A stretch of 64,000 nucleotides of DNA from Dictyoglomus thermophilum H-6-12 (lineage in GTDB: Bacteria > Dictyoglomota > Dictyoglomia > Dictyoglomales > Dictyoglomaceae), in assembly GCF_000020965.1 (NCBI RefSeq), contig NC_011297.1:1460525-1524524 (forward strand), read 5' to 3'. A program made the translations under genes and the position numbers. The notes beneath the pieces are model-generated. The model made no database searches. It had not been told where the DNA came from and saw only the letters and a list, made by a program, of their open reading frames with translations. This document shows positions 25,223 to 33,553 of this stretch, one piece after another; position 1 is the first letter of the stretch; every line of letters starts with the position of its first letter.

Positions 25223-26158
25223 TTACCTTCTTCTAACCTTTATATCAAAGGCTTCACCTGGATTGTCTACAAGTAATCTATTAATAATATCCTCTCCAAT
25301 ATTTCTCTCTACAAGTTTAGGAATGAGCTTGTAAGATATATCAGTATAAGGCCTTATATTTTGAGATTCTTTAGGCTTTCCTACTGTAAACCAACCAGCA
25401 TCATGAGAAATTAAAATCCTATCTATAAATCCTTCTTTTATAACTCGCTCTATTAGATTTAAATGATATTCTATTGGCCTTCCTCCTACGGAATCATATT
25501 CAAGAAAAGCCCCTCTATCTAATAACTCAAGGTGAACATCAAAATCCTCAATAGCATCTGCATGGACAATAATAAGAGCAGAAAGATCTACTTTTTCTTC
25601 TTCAAAAATCTTTGCAACTTCAAGAGCGCATTGCTTTTCTCCAGTATGGCACGCCACTGTAAGTCCAGTCTCAAGATGAGCAAAGGCAGAAGCTCTTATT
25701 AATTTTTCATCTATATCATTTAAAGGACCAGGATTTACAGCAGTTTTAATAAAACCAGGTTTAATTCCATCTTCAATACTATTTTTCCATTCATTAATCC
25801 ACATCTCTGCGAAATCTTCCGGAGAAAGTTGCCGGTACTTTTTGGGAACATGCTTATCCTCTCCTGCCCCATAAAAACCTGTATTTGTTATAATATTCAA
25901 ACCGGTTTTTTCTGATAATATTCTTAAAATCTTTACATCTCTTCCCACATATTTAGGAGTGCACTCAAAAAAGCTGTTATAACCCAATTCTTTGATTTCT
26001 ACTAAATAGGGTAGCATAACTTCCACAATATCGTTTCTTAAATTGTCATCAATAACTATCTGTTCTTCAGCAGAGGAAAAATCCACCAGAATATGCTCGT
26101 GTACCAAACTTTTCCCTATTTCTTTTCTATCTACTGCCCCTCTTACAGTCATAATCAT
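25223..26158 (-). CDS. phosphotriesterase-family metal hydrolase
   Basis: A 311-residue amidohydrolase-superfamily TIM barrel. Metal ligands in order: HEH near residue 20, the bridging Lys candidate in FIKTAVNPG, HTGEKQC, a His in IIVHADAIEDF and the late Asp in ISHDAGW. Relatives are lactonases or organophosphate hydrolases; the natural substrate is more likely a lactone, but this cannot be shown here. SD GAGGTG 7 bases before the ATG. Divergent from the DUF523 gene, with only 62 bases between the starts. Confidence 0.85.
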   Translation of the reverse strand: MIMTVRGAVDRKEIGKSLVHEHILVDFSSAEEQIVIDDNLRNDIVEVMLPYLVEIKELGYNSFFECTPKYVGRDVKILRILSEKTGLNIITNTGFYGAGEDKHVPKKYRQLSPEDFAEMWINEWKNSIEDGIKPGFIKTAVNPGPLNDIDEKLIRASAFAHLETGLTVACHTGEKQCALEVAKIFEEEKVDLSALIIVHADAIEDFDVHLELLDRGAFLEYDSVGGRPIEYHLNLIERVIKEGFIDRILISHDAGWFTVGKPKESQNIRPYTDISYKLIPKLVERNIGEDIINRLLVDNPGEAFDIKVRRR

Positions 26159-26207
26159 AATAGATCACCTCATTTCTTTTTTTAAAATATTCTCTCACAA
26201 AAAAAGA

Positions 26208-26213
26208 TATAAT
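26208..26213 (+). promoter_or_regulatory. -10 element directly before a start codon (leaderless transcript candidate)
   Basis: TATAAT at 26208-26213 ends 7 bases before the ATG at 26221. Initiation at the usual distance would fall on or next to the A of the ATG, and no SD exists between. The -35 region is poor. Confidence 0.55.
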
Positions 26214-26220
26214 ATAAGAT

Positions 26221-27168
26221 ATGAGGAAGTTTAACAAACCCAAAATAATATATAGCACTTGTCTTACCTCAGAACCTGTGAGGTATGATGGAGGCATAAT
26301 AAGAGATGCCTTTGCCTTAAAGCTAAAAGAATTTTGCGAAGTGATAACTGTATGTCCTGAGATCTCTATAGGCCTTGGAGTCCCAAGAGATAAAATAATA
26401 TTATATGTTGAAGAAAATAGAATAAAGGTTTATCAGCCCAAAACAGGCTTAGACCTTACCAATAAGATGTTGGATTTTTCTGAAGATTTCTTAGGTAAAC
26501 TTCCAGAGGTAGATGGCTTTCTGTTAAAAAGCAAATCACCTTCTTGCGGTTTATCAAATACTATGATCTATAAAGATAAAGAAGGAAAAATCTTTCATTC
26601 TAAGGGAATAGGTCTTTTTGCTCATAAAGTTTTAGAAAAATTCCCCAATATTCCTGCAGAAGATGAGGGAAGACTTAGAAATCCAGAAATTCGAGAAAGA
26701 TTCTTGACGAGAATATTTGTATTGGCAGATTTGAGAATTCTAAAAGAAAGACCCCCAAAAATAAGAGACCTAATAGAATTTCACCAGAATAATAAATATC
26801 TTCTTATGGCTTATTCCCAAAAACACCTAAAGGAGCTAGGAAACCTATTGGCAAATCAAACTAAATACTCTTTTGAGGAATTAATAGAGAAATATACCAT
26901 TTTCTTCAGAGAGGCCCTTTCTGTGATTCCTAAAAGAGGAAACCATACAAATGTTATCTTCCACATATATGGATACTTTTCAAAAAAATTAAAAGAAGGA
27001 GAAAAAAACCATTTTTTATATCTTCTCAATCTATACAGAAAGGCAAAAATCAATTTAAGACCAATTATTGAAATTTTAAAAAGTTGGGCATATAGATTTG
27101 ATGATCAGTACCTTTTAAATCAAACCTACCTAAATCCATATCCTGATGAACTTACACATATTGAATAA
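26221..27168 (+). CDS. DUF523-DUF1722 fusion protein (YbgA-like)
   Basis: A 315-residue two-domain protein. DUF523 (about 1-155) has STCLTSEPVRYDGG, VCPEISIGLGVPRD and LKSKSPSCGL with conserved cysteines. DUF1722 (about 185-310) has LIEFHQNNKYLLMAYS and the HLKELGNLLAN region. The family is widespread but its biochemical role is not settled; the conserved Cys suggest sulfur or redox chemistry. No SD precedes the ATG, and a -10 box sits 7 bases upstream. Its stop overlaps the -35 of the thiamine operon. Confidence 0.82.
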   Translation: MRKFNKPKIIYSTCLTSEPVRYDGGIIRDAFALKLKEFCEVITVCPEISIGLGVPRDKIILYVEENRIKVYQPKTGLDLTNKMLDFSEDFLGKLPEVDGFLLKSKSPSCGLSNTMIYKDKEGKIFHSKGIGLFAHKVLEKFPNIPAEDEGRLRNPEIRERFLTRIFVLADLRILKERPPKIRDLIEFHQNNKYLLMAYSQKHLKELGNLLANQTKYSFEELIEKYTIFFREALSVIPKRGNHTNVIFHIYGYFSKKLKEGEKNHFLYLLNLYRKAKINLRPIIEILKSWAYRFDDQYLLNQTYLNPYPDELTHIE

Positions 27169-27190
27169 ACCTCGATCTTTATGATATAAT
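27161..27190 (+). promoter_or_regulatory. thiamine operon promoter
   Basis: TTGAAT (27161-27166), 18 bases, then TATAAT (27185-27190) preceded by TGA. The -35 lies inside the last codons of the DUF523-DUF1722 gene. Predicted start near 27197, just ahead of the riboswitch. Confidence 0.75.
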
Positions 27191-27220
27191 TTCTAAAACT
27201 AAAAATTGAATATAGGTTTC

Positions 27221-27316
27221 CAGGGGAGCTGAGGGGATAAGCTCGGCTGAGAGGAGACCTAAAATCCCGGTCTCGACCCTTTGAACCTGACCCGGGTAAT
27301 GCCGGCGGAGGGAGAG
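27221..27316 (+). promoter_or_regulatory. TPP riboswitch (THI element)
   Basis: Contains the conserved TPP-aptamer strings in order: CAGGGGAGCT, CGGCTGAGAGGAG, GACCCTTTGAACCTGA, CCGGGTAATGCCGG and GGAGGGA. It precedes thiS by about 70 bases and controls the whole thiamine operon. Binding of thiamine pyrophosphate should favour the terminator at 27331-27370. Confidence 0.97.
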
Positions 27317-27330
27317 AACATAAGGAAAAT

Positions 27331-27370
27331 AAAGGACCGCTCGGTATAAACCGGGCGGTCCTTTATGTTT
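27331..27370 (+). terminator. riboswitch expression-platform terminator
   Basis: The arms 27331-27344 (AAAGGACCGCTCGG) and 27351-27364 (CCGGGCGGTCCTTT) form a 14-bp stem with one T-G pair and loop TATAAA, followed by a T-rich tail. It lies between the TPP aptamer and thiS, so it is a regulated terminator. Confidence 0.88.
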
Positions 27371-27387
27371 AATTAGGAGGGAAGAAC

Positions 27388-27576
27388 ATGCTTGTAAACG
27401 ATAGAGAAATAAAATTTAAAGGCAATCTAAAAGACCTACTTCTTTTTCTAAATTATCCCACAGAGAAAATCGTAGTATTGGTAAACGGAGAGATTGTAAA
27501 AAAGGAAAACTGGGAAAACATGAAGTTAAAAGATGAAGATTATATAGAAATTGTCTCCCTTGTAGGAGGAGGTTAA
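27388..27576 (+). CDS. thiS: ThiS sulfur carrier
   Basis: A 62-residue ubiquitin-like sulfur carrier for thiazole formation. It starts MLVNDREIKFKGN and ends SLVGGG, giving the required C-terminal Gly-Gly for adenylation and thiocarboxylation. SD TTAGGAGG at 27373-27380. First gene under the TPP riboswitch and partner of ThiF and ThiG in the same operon. Confidence 0.95.
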   Translation: MLVNDREIKFKGNLKDLLLFLNYPTEKIVVLVNGEIVKKENWENMKLKDEDYIEIVSLVGGG

Positions 27577-27581
27577 ATAAC

Positions 27582-28355
27582 ATGAGCTTGATTATTGCGA
27601 ACACCGTTGTAAATAATCGTTTATTTGTAGGCACAGGAAAATTACCTGATTATAGTATCATCCCTAAAATGCATGAGGAACTCAAAATAGAAGTGTTTGC
27701 TGTAGCAGTAAGAAGAATAAATCCTGAAAGTGGTAAGGGATATTCTATTTTAGATTTCCTCCCCAAAACTGCCAAAATAATGGTAAATACTTCTGGAGCA
27801 AGAAATCACAAAGAAGCTGTAAAAATTGCGGAAATAGGGAGAGAACTGACAGGTTCTGACTGGGTAAAGATAGAGATATCAGGGGAACTAAAATATCTAT
27901 TACCTGATAATGAAGAGACTATAAAAGCAGCAGATATACTTGTTAAGGAAGGATTTAAAGTATTTCCTTACATATCACCAGACCTGGTGGTGGCAAAAAA
28001 ATTAGAGGAAATAGGGGTTTCTGCAGTAATGCCTTTAGGTTCTCCTATAGGAAGCAATAAAGGCATAGACTGTGAAACCTTGTTAAAAGCAATTATAGAT
28101 GAAATATCTCTACCTGTAATAATTGATGCAGGTATAGGAAAACCCTCTCATGCCTCAAAAGCTATGGAATTAGGAGCTGATGCAGTACTCATAAATACTG
28201 CTATAGCCACATCAAATGATCCCTTTAAAATGGCACAAGCTTTTGATTTAGCGGTAAAAGCAGGAAGATTAGCTTACGAAATTGGCCTTCCTCAAGAAAA
28301 AGAATATGCTGATGCTTCATCTCCATTAGTAGATTTTATAAAAGGAATTAGGTGA
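27582..28355 (+). CDS. thiG: thiazole synthase
   Basis: A 257-residue TIM-barrel enzyme that joins dehydroglycine, DXP and ThiS thiocarboxylate into the thiazole phosphate. The Schiff-base Lys lies in the segment AVRRINPESGKGYSIL..., and PYISPDLVVAKKLEE, MPLGSPIGSNKG and IDAGIGKPSHA are family motifs. It follows thiS by 5 bases with SD GTAGGAGG. Confidence 0.95.
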   Translation: MSLIIANTVVNNRLFVGTGKLPDYSIIPKMHEELKIEVFAVAVRRINPESGKGYSILDFLPKTAKIMVNTSGARNHKEAVKIAEIGRELTGSDWVKIEISGELKYLLPDNEETIKAADILVKEGFKVFPYISPDLVVAKKLEEIGVSAVMPLGSPIGSNKGIDCETLLKAIIDEISLPVIIDAGIGKPSHASKAMELGADAVLINTAIATSNDPFKMAQAFDLAVKAGRLAYEIGLPQEKEYADASSPLVDFIKGIR

Positions 28356-28359
28356 GATT

Positions 28360-29466
28360 ATGTTAGAAATCTTAAAAGAAGCAGATGAAATTTTGAAAAA
28401 TCTTAATAATCTAGAACATAAAGGGGTTAATATAAAGAAAATCTTAGAGAAAGCTAAAATATCAAGGGAAGAACTAATCATTCTTCTCACGGACAATTCT
28501 GACGAAAACCTTATACTCATGGCTAAAAAAGCTAAGCAACTTACTGAGAGATACTTTGGAAAGACTATAACTCTTTTTACTCCTCTTTATCTTTCCAATT
28601 ACTGCTTTTCTCCTTGTGATTATTGTGGTTTCTCAGCTAAAAATAAAATTTTTAGAAAGAAGCTTGATCAACAAGAAATAGTAAAAGAATATGAGGCAAT
28701 CAAAGAAATGAATATTGATAGTATTTTACTTCTTACGGGATGCGATAAAATAAATACACCTTTCGAGTACATACTTGATGCAGTAAAGCTTGCAAAAAAT
28801 TATTTTTCTGAAATTTCCATAGAGGTTTACCCTATGGAAGAAGAGGAATATGAGATATTAGTAAAAGAAGGACTAACAGGAGTAGTACAGTATCAAGAAA
28901 CATACAATCAGGAAACTTATAAAAAACTTCATCCTATAGGTCCAAAAAGTGATTATGAATATAGACTGTATACTCAAGAAAGAGCTCTAAAGGCGGGAGT
29001 TTATGAGGTAACTGTAGGAGTACTATTAGGACTCCATGATCCTGTGGAAGATGTATTTAAAACAATCCTTCACGCAGAGTACCTCTCTAAAAAATATCCT
29101 AAGGCAGAAATTAACATATCCTTCCCAAGATTTAGAGATCCCCAAACAGGCTTCAAACCTAAATATGAGGTAAACGAAAAATCTCTCTTAAGATTTATCC
29201 TCTGTGCAAGAATATATTTACCTCACGTAGGAATAACTATATCCACAAGAGAAAGCAGTATGTTTAGAGATAGTATTATAGGCTATGGCGTTACTAAAAT
29301 GTCTGCAGGATCAAGAACCACTGTAGGAGGATATTCCAAGATTGAAAATACCAACGCTCAGTTTGAGACTGATGATAAAAGAAGTGTAAACGAAATTGTT
29401 AAAGCAATAAAAAATAAAGGATATAGACCAGAATTTACAAATTGGATAAGAGGAGGTCTTTATTAA
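28360..29466 (+). CDS. thiH: 2-iminoacetate synthase
   Basis: A 368-residue radical SAM enzyme that cleaves tyrosine to dehydroglycine, the anaerobic alternative to glycine oxidase ThiO. The cluster motif is CFSPCDYCGF (Cys-x3-Cys-x2-Cys). The C-terminal SAGSRTTVGGYS segment is typical of ThiH/BATS domains. It starts 4 bases after thiG and its stop shares a base with the thiF start. Confidence 0.95.
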   Translation: MLEILKEADEILKNLNNLEHKGVNIKKILEKAKISREELIILLTDNSDENLILMAKKAKQLTERYFGKTITLFTPLYLSNYCFSPCDYCGFSAKNKIFRKKLDQQEIVKEYEAIKEMNIDSILLLTGCDKINTPFEYILDAVKLAKNYFSEISIEVYPMEEEEYEILVKEGLTGVVQYQETYNQETYKKLHPIGPKSDYEYRLYTQERALKAGVYEVTVGVLLGLHDPVEDVFKTILHAEYLSKKYPKAEINISFPRFRDPQTGFKPKYEVNEKSLLRFILCARIYLPHVGITISTRESSMFRDSIIGYGVTKMSAGSRTTVGGYSKIENTNAQFETDDKRSVNEIVKAIKNKGYRPEFTNWIRGGLY

Positions 29467-30071
29467 TGAACTTTTTTGAAGAAATGTTATTAAGCTATTT
29501 TACCAAAGAACAACTTGATAAGATACAAAAAACCCGCATAGTAATAATGGGCTGTGGTGGGCTTGGCTCAAATGGAGCCATCACATTAACCAGAACAGGA
29601 TTTAAAAATTTCATACTCATAGATCATGATAAGGTAGAGATTTCAAACCTAAATCGTCAAGCTTATTTTTTTAATCAAATAGGAATGCCTAAGGCAAAAG
29701 CCTTGAAGGAAAACATATTAAAAATAAACCCTGATTGTTACATTGAAGAGTATGTAGAAAGAATAACCTCTGAAAACATAGAGAGCTTTATGCATAAAGG
29801 AGATATCATCATGGAAGCAGTAGACTCCGCTCAGACAAAAGCCCTCATTTTAAACACTGCTATAAAACTTAATAAAAAAGTAGTTTCTGCCTCAGGAGTG
29901 TGTGGCTATGGAAATTCTGAAAAGATAAAAATAAGAAGAATTAATAATAATGTGTCTATTATTGGAGACTTTGAAAGTGACAACTCGGTTTTTAAACCAT
30001 ATGCCCCTAAAGTAATTGCCATATCAAGTCTTCAGTGTGATGAAATATTGAGGATGGTGCTTTATGAATAA
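29466..30071 (+). CDS. thiF: ThiF-type E1-like adenylyltransferase
   Basis: A 201-residue E1-like enzyme that adenylates the C-terminus of a ubiquitin-like sulfur carrier. It has GCGGLGSNGA for ATP and the DHDKVEISNLNRQAYF segment; the Zn-binding CxxC pairs of full-length ThiF/MoeB are missing, as in the short (family 2) ThiF. I start at ATG 29466 (TAATG overlap), with GGAGG 9 bases upstream. It is the only E1 in this window and might also serve the GGR-tailed carrier at 43029. Confidence 0.9.
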   Translation: MNFFEEMLLSYFTKEQLDKIQKTRIVIMGCGGLGSNGAITLTRTGFKNFILIDHDKVEISNLNRQAYFFNQIGMPKAKALKENILKINPDCYIEEYVERITSENIESFMHKGDIIMEAVDSAQTKALILNTAIKLNKKVVSASGVCGYGNSEKIKIRRINNNVSIIGDFESDNSVFKPYAPKVIAISSLQCDEILRMVLYE

Positions 30072-30735
30072 AGGAGAAAAACTAAGCTTATTTAAAGATT
30101 ATAATTTGTACTGTTTAACTTGTGAAGATTACTCCTTAGGTAGAAGAAATATCGATGTGGTAAGAGAAATTCTTAATGCAGGTGTTAGGATAATTCAATA
30201 CCGAGAAAAGAAAAAAACTATGAGAGAAAAATACCAAGAAGCAAAGAAAATAAGAGAATTAACAGCTCAATACAATGCCCTGCTCATAATAAACGACCAT
30301 CTGGACCTTGCTAAAATCGTCGAAGCCGATGGAGTACACATTGGTCAAGAAGACTATCCCATAGAAGTTGCTAAAGAGTATTTAGGTGATGAATTTATTA
30401 TAGGTCTTACCACTCATACAAAGACACAAGTTATAGAAGCATTTCAAAAAGGAGCCGACTACATTGGTCTTGGTCCTATCTTCCCAAGCTATACAAAGGA
30501 AAAACCCCATCCTCCCATAGGCTTAGAGATAATTGAGTGGGCTGTAAACCACGTCCATATTCCCATAGTAGCCATTGGAGGCATAAAAGAATCTAACATT
30601 TACGAAGTCCTAAAACATGGAGCAAAGTGTATTGCAATGGTAACCGAAATAGTTTCTTCTCAGGATATTTATGAGAAAACAAAGAATATTATTCGTATAT
30701 TGGAGGGATATAAAAATGGAAAAAACCTTGCTTGA
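30064..30735 (+). CDS. thiE: thiamine phosphate synthase
   Basis: A 223-residue TIM barrel that couples the thiazole and HMP-PP moieties. Motifs: IQYREKKKTMREK, LLIINDHLDLAKIVEADGVHIGQED, and YIGLGPIFPSYTKE followed by VAIGGIKESN. Its start overlaps thiF by 8 bases, and its 3' end overlaps thiC by 20 bases. Confidence 0.94.
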   Translation: MNKGEKLSLFKDYNLYCLTCEDYSLGRRNIDVVREILNAGVRIIQYREKKKTMREKYQEAKKIRELTAQYNALLIINDHLDLAKIVEADGVHIGQEDYPIEVAKEYLGDEFIIGLTTHTKTQVIEAFQKGADYIGLGPIFPSYTKEKPHPPIGLEIIEWAVNHVHIPIVAIGGIKESNIYEVLKHGAKCIAMVTEIVSSQDIYEKTKNIIRILEGYKNGKNLA

Positions 30736-31969
30736 AAAAGCCAAAAACAAAGAAATATCCATAGAAATAAAATCTGCCTTTGAAAATGAAGAAATTCCAT
30801 CCCTTGAGATCTTGTTACAAAATATATCCGAAGGAAAAACAGTTATTCCAGCAAATAAAAAAAGAAAAAGAGAAAAATATTATGCCATTGGAAAAGGTTG
30901 TACCGTAAAGATTAACGCAAATATTGGAGTAACAGCAAATTATTCTAGTTTTGATAAAGAGCTAAAGAAGGCCGAACTTTGTGAAAAATATAATGTGGAA
31001 TCAGTTATGGACCTTTCCTGTGGCGCCTTTGCCCAAAGATTCAGAGAAAAACTTATAAGAGAATTTTCTTTCATAGTAGGAAGTGTACCAGTGTATGATC
31101 TTTCTGGCAGATTTAAAGATTTTACAAAAGCAAAACCTAAAGACTTTTTAGAAGTCCTTGAGGAACATGTAGAAACAGGAGTTGATTTTGTCACCATACA
31201 TGCAGGAATAAACAGAGAACTCGTTGAAAAGATAAGCACTAAAAACCGTATACTCAACATCGTATCTCGCGGTGGATCTATGATCTACAAATGGATGAAA
31301 GAAAATAAAGCTGAAAATCCATATTTTGAATACTTTGATGACGTGCTTAAGATATTAAAAAAATATGATGTAACCATAAGTATAGGAGACGCTTTTAGAC
31401 CAGGATGCGTAGAGGATGCAGGAGAAGAACTACAAATAAGAGAAACCTACATAGTAAGCCAACTTGCAGAAAAAGCAAGAGAATATGGCATACAAGTAAT
31501 TATAGAAGGACCTGGTCATGTAAGAGCCAACGAAATATACTGGACTGTTAAAATGATTAAGAAAATATGTAAGGATGCTCCCCTCTATGTTTTAGGACCT
31601 CTTACCACAGATATAGCAGCAGGATATGATCATATATCCGGAAGCATGGGAGCATTGATTGCATCTCTTGCTGGAGCTGACTTTCTATGTTACGTTACTC
31701 CAGCAGAACATTTGAGATTGCCTGATCTGGAAGATGTAAAAGAAGGAATTATTGCCTTCAAGATTGCAGCCCATAGTGCAAATATAGCAAGAGGCTTTAA
31801 AAAAGCCTTAGAAAGAGATATAGAGATTTCTATAGCAAGAAGAGATTTAAATTGGGAAAAGATCATAAATCTATCTATAGATCCTGAAAAAGCTAAAAGG
31901 TACAGAGGAGAGCTTAACAACATTTGTACCATGTGTGGTGAACTTTGTGCCATCAAAAACAGTAACTAA
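30716..31969 (+). CDS. thiC: HMP-P synthase
   Basis: A 417-residue non-canonical radical SAM enzyme that rearranges aminoimidazole ribotide to HMP-phosphate. The C-terminal cluster motif is CTMCGELCAIK. MDLSCGAFA, TIHAGINRELVEKI, SRGGSMIYKWM and IEGPGHVRANEI mark the family. Start at ATG 30716 with GGAGG 9 bases upstream; a longer frame from 30671 lacks an SD. It is a bacterial short form without the long N-terminal domain. Confidence 0.95.
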   Translation: MEKTLLEKAKNKEISIEIKSAFENEEIPSLEILLQNISEGKTVIPANKKRKREKYYAIGKGCTVKINANIGVTANYSSFDKELKKAELCEKYNVESVMDLSCGAFAQRFREKLIREFSFIVGSVPVYDLSGRFKDFTKAKPKDFLEVLEEHVETGVDFVTIHAGINRELVEKISTKNRILNIVSRGGSMIYKWMKENKAENPYFEYFDDVLKILKKYDVTISIGDAFRPGCVEDAGEELQIRETYIVSQLAEKAREYGIQVIIEGPGHVRANEIYWTVKMIKKICKDAPLYVLGPLTTDIAAGYDHISGSMGALIASLAGADFLCYVTPAEHLRLPDLEDVKEGIIAFKIAAHSANIARGFKKALERDIEISIARRDLNWEKIINLSIDPEKAKRYRGELNNICTMCGELCAIKNSN

Positions 31970-32738
31970 GATATTAGTCATAGCTGGATTTGATCCATCA
32001 GGCGGTGCAGGAATACTATTAGACACAAAGATAATCCATTATCTTGGAGGTTATGCCTTTTGTATTCCTACCTGTCTTACTGTTCAAAACACTCAAAAAG
32101 TTTACAAAACCTATGAGATAAACCCAAAATATTTTTTAAAAACCTTTGAAGCCCTAATAAAGGACGTTGATTACTTTGATGGTGTAAAAATAGGCGCACT
32201 ATATTCAAAAAAGATAATTGATTTAATAATAAATTTAATAATAACATACGAACTCAAAAATATAATCCTTGATCCAGTTATTAATCCCACAAAAGGTAAA
32301 CCGCTTCTGAAAAAGGATGCCTTTTCTTCCTTACTTCAACTTATATCCCTTTGCAGTGTTATAACCCCTAATATACCAGAGGCAGAATTTTTAAGTGGAA
32401 TAAAAATAAAGTCCCTTGATGATATGGAGTTTTCCTTACTAAAAATTAGAGATAAATTTAATATCAAAAATATTATCCTAAAAGGTGGACACTTAGCCAT
32501 AGGAAACGAAGTATATGATTTGCTATATACCGAAGACAAGATTATATCCTTTAAAAAGGAATATTTGAAAAATAAGCACATTCATGGAACAGGATGCCTT
32601 TTTTCATCAATTCTTACCTTTTTTCTTGCCCAAAATCTAAGTATAGAGAAGGCATTTTATGAAACAGAAAACAATTTTAACAAATTTATTAAAAGGGCTA
32701 TAAAAATCTCAAAAGGACAATACGTGATAAATTTATAA
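31947..32738 (+). CDS. thiD: hydroxymethylpyrimidine (phosphate) kinase
   Basis: A 263-residue ribokinase-fold kinase for HMP and HMP-P. LVIAGFDPSGGAGILLDTK near the N-terminus, ITPNIPEAEFLSG and the anion hole HGTGCLFSS near the C-terminus are clear. Start is uncertain: GTG 31947 has GGTGA 5 bases upstream; GTG 31935 or 31938 are alternatives. It overlaps thiC by at least 23 bases and is the last thiamine gene. No clear terminator follows. Confidence 0.92.
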   Translation: MPSKTVTKILVIAGFDPSGGAGILLDTKIIHYLGGYAFCIPTCLTVQNTQKVYKTYEINPKYFLKTFEALIKDVDYFDGVKIGALYSKKIIDLIINLIITYELKNIILDPVINPTKGKPLLKKDAFSSLLQLISLCSVITPNIPEAEFLSGIKIKSLDDMEFSLLKIRDKFNIKNIILKGGHLAIGNEVYDLLYTEDKIISFKKEYLKNKHIHGTGCLFSSILTFFLAQNLSIEKAFYETENNFNKFIKRAIKISKGQYVINL

Positions 32739-32771
32739 GAAAGAACTAAAATGCAAAGAAAATGTTTATAC

Positions 32772-32822
32772 AATAGTTTTTATCTGAAACTATTTACATT
32801 TATGAACTCCTTGTGTTATAAT
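32772..32822 (+). promoter_or_regulatory. promoter with overlapping inverted repeat (CBM lipoprotein gene)
   Basis: TTTACA (32793-32798), 18 bases, TATAAT (32817-32822), with TGT before the -10. The inverted repeat AATAGTTT (32772-32779) and AAACTATT (32787-32794) with a 7-base spacer overlaps the -35. Its halves resemble those bound by XylR/ROK-type sugar repressors (AGTTT...AAACT), and two ROK genes are in the window. Confidence 0.65.
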
Positions 32823-32860
32823 TTATCCGTAAATTTTCTTAAGGGGGAGGTTTAGAATTT

Positions 32861-33499
32861 ATGAGAAAAAATTTGTTAATCTCACTATTAATCATTTCTT
32901 TTCTCTTTTTGATCTTATCCAGCACTGCTTGTGCTCCCTCCAAACCACCAACTCCACCACAGCCCGAGCAAGACACAGCAATATATAACTTTGAAGATGA
33001 AACTCAAGGGTGGCAACAAGCAAGTGGAGATGATGGTTCAGCAGTAATAAATGTATCACAGGATACCTCAAAAGCATATAAAGGGAGTGGTAGTTTAAAG
33101 GTAGATGTAAAACTAATTAAAGGAACACAAGAAAAAGCAGGCGTGGAAGTATATTTTGCTAATCCTGTAGATATGACAGGAAAAACATTAACAATTCATA
33201 TGTATATTGACCCTGCCATAAAAGGAACAAACAATGGTATACAAATCTTTGCAAAAGATGATGACTGGTCCTATGGAGCAGGTCCATGGATCTCAGTAAC
33301 AGATGACAAAGTAGGTAAATGGATAGAAGTGTCTCTAAACTTTGACAATCCTGGATGGAGCTGGTCAGGTGGCGGAAGTGATAATAACTTAGACATAACT
33401 AAAATAAAAGCAATTGGAGTTAAAATTCAAATGGGTGGACAAACTCCAGCAGGCGAAACTTTAGAGGGCTCATACTGGCTTGATTCAATTAATTACTAA
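32861..33499 (+). CDS. lipoprotein with a carbohydrate-binding-module-like jelly roll
   Basis: A 212-residue protein: signal peptide with probable lipid-anchor Cys in SSTACAPS, a Pro-rich linker (KPPTPPQPEQ), then one domain of about 170 residues beginning YNFEDETQGWQQASG and ending YWLDSINY. The pattern 'FEDxxxGW...GSxSLKV' and the final 'LDSI' are typical of jelly-roll carbohydrate-binding modules. There is no catalytic domain, so it may hold polysaccharide at the cell surface. GGGGGAGG SD. The promoter and the hairpin after it mark a single-gene unit. Confidence 0.75.
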   Translation: MRKNLLISLLIISFLFLILSSTACAPSKPPTPPQPEQDTAIYNFEDETQGWQQASGDDGSAVINVSQDTSKAYKGSGSLKVDVKLIKGTQEKAGVEVYFANPVDMTGKTLTIHMYIDPAIKGTNNGIQIFAKDDDWSYGAGPWISVTDDKVGKWIEVSLNFDNPGWSWSGGGSDNNLDITKIKAIGVKIQMGGQTPAGETLEGSYWLDSINY

Positions 33500-33512
33500 A
33501 TCAGCTAAGATT

Positions 33513-33553
33513 GAGCGAGGAGCTTAACAATTTTAGGTATAAGCTCCTCGCTC
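33513..33553. terminator. long hairpin between convergent genes
   Basis: GAGCGAGGAGCTT (33513-33525) and AAGCTCCTCGCTC (33541-33553) form a perfect 13-bp stem with a 15-base loop. There is no proper T-tract, yet its position just after the CBM gene and flush with the stop of the convergent phosphoesterase suggests it ends both messages. Confidence 0.7.
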
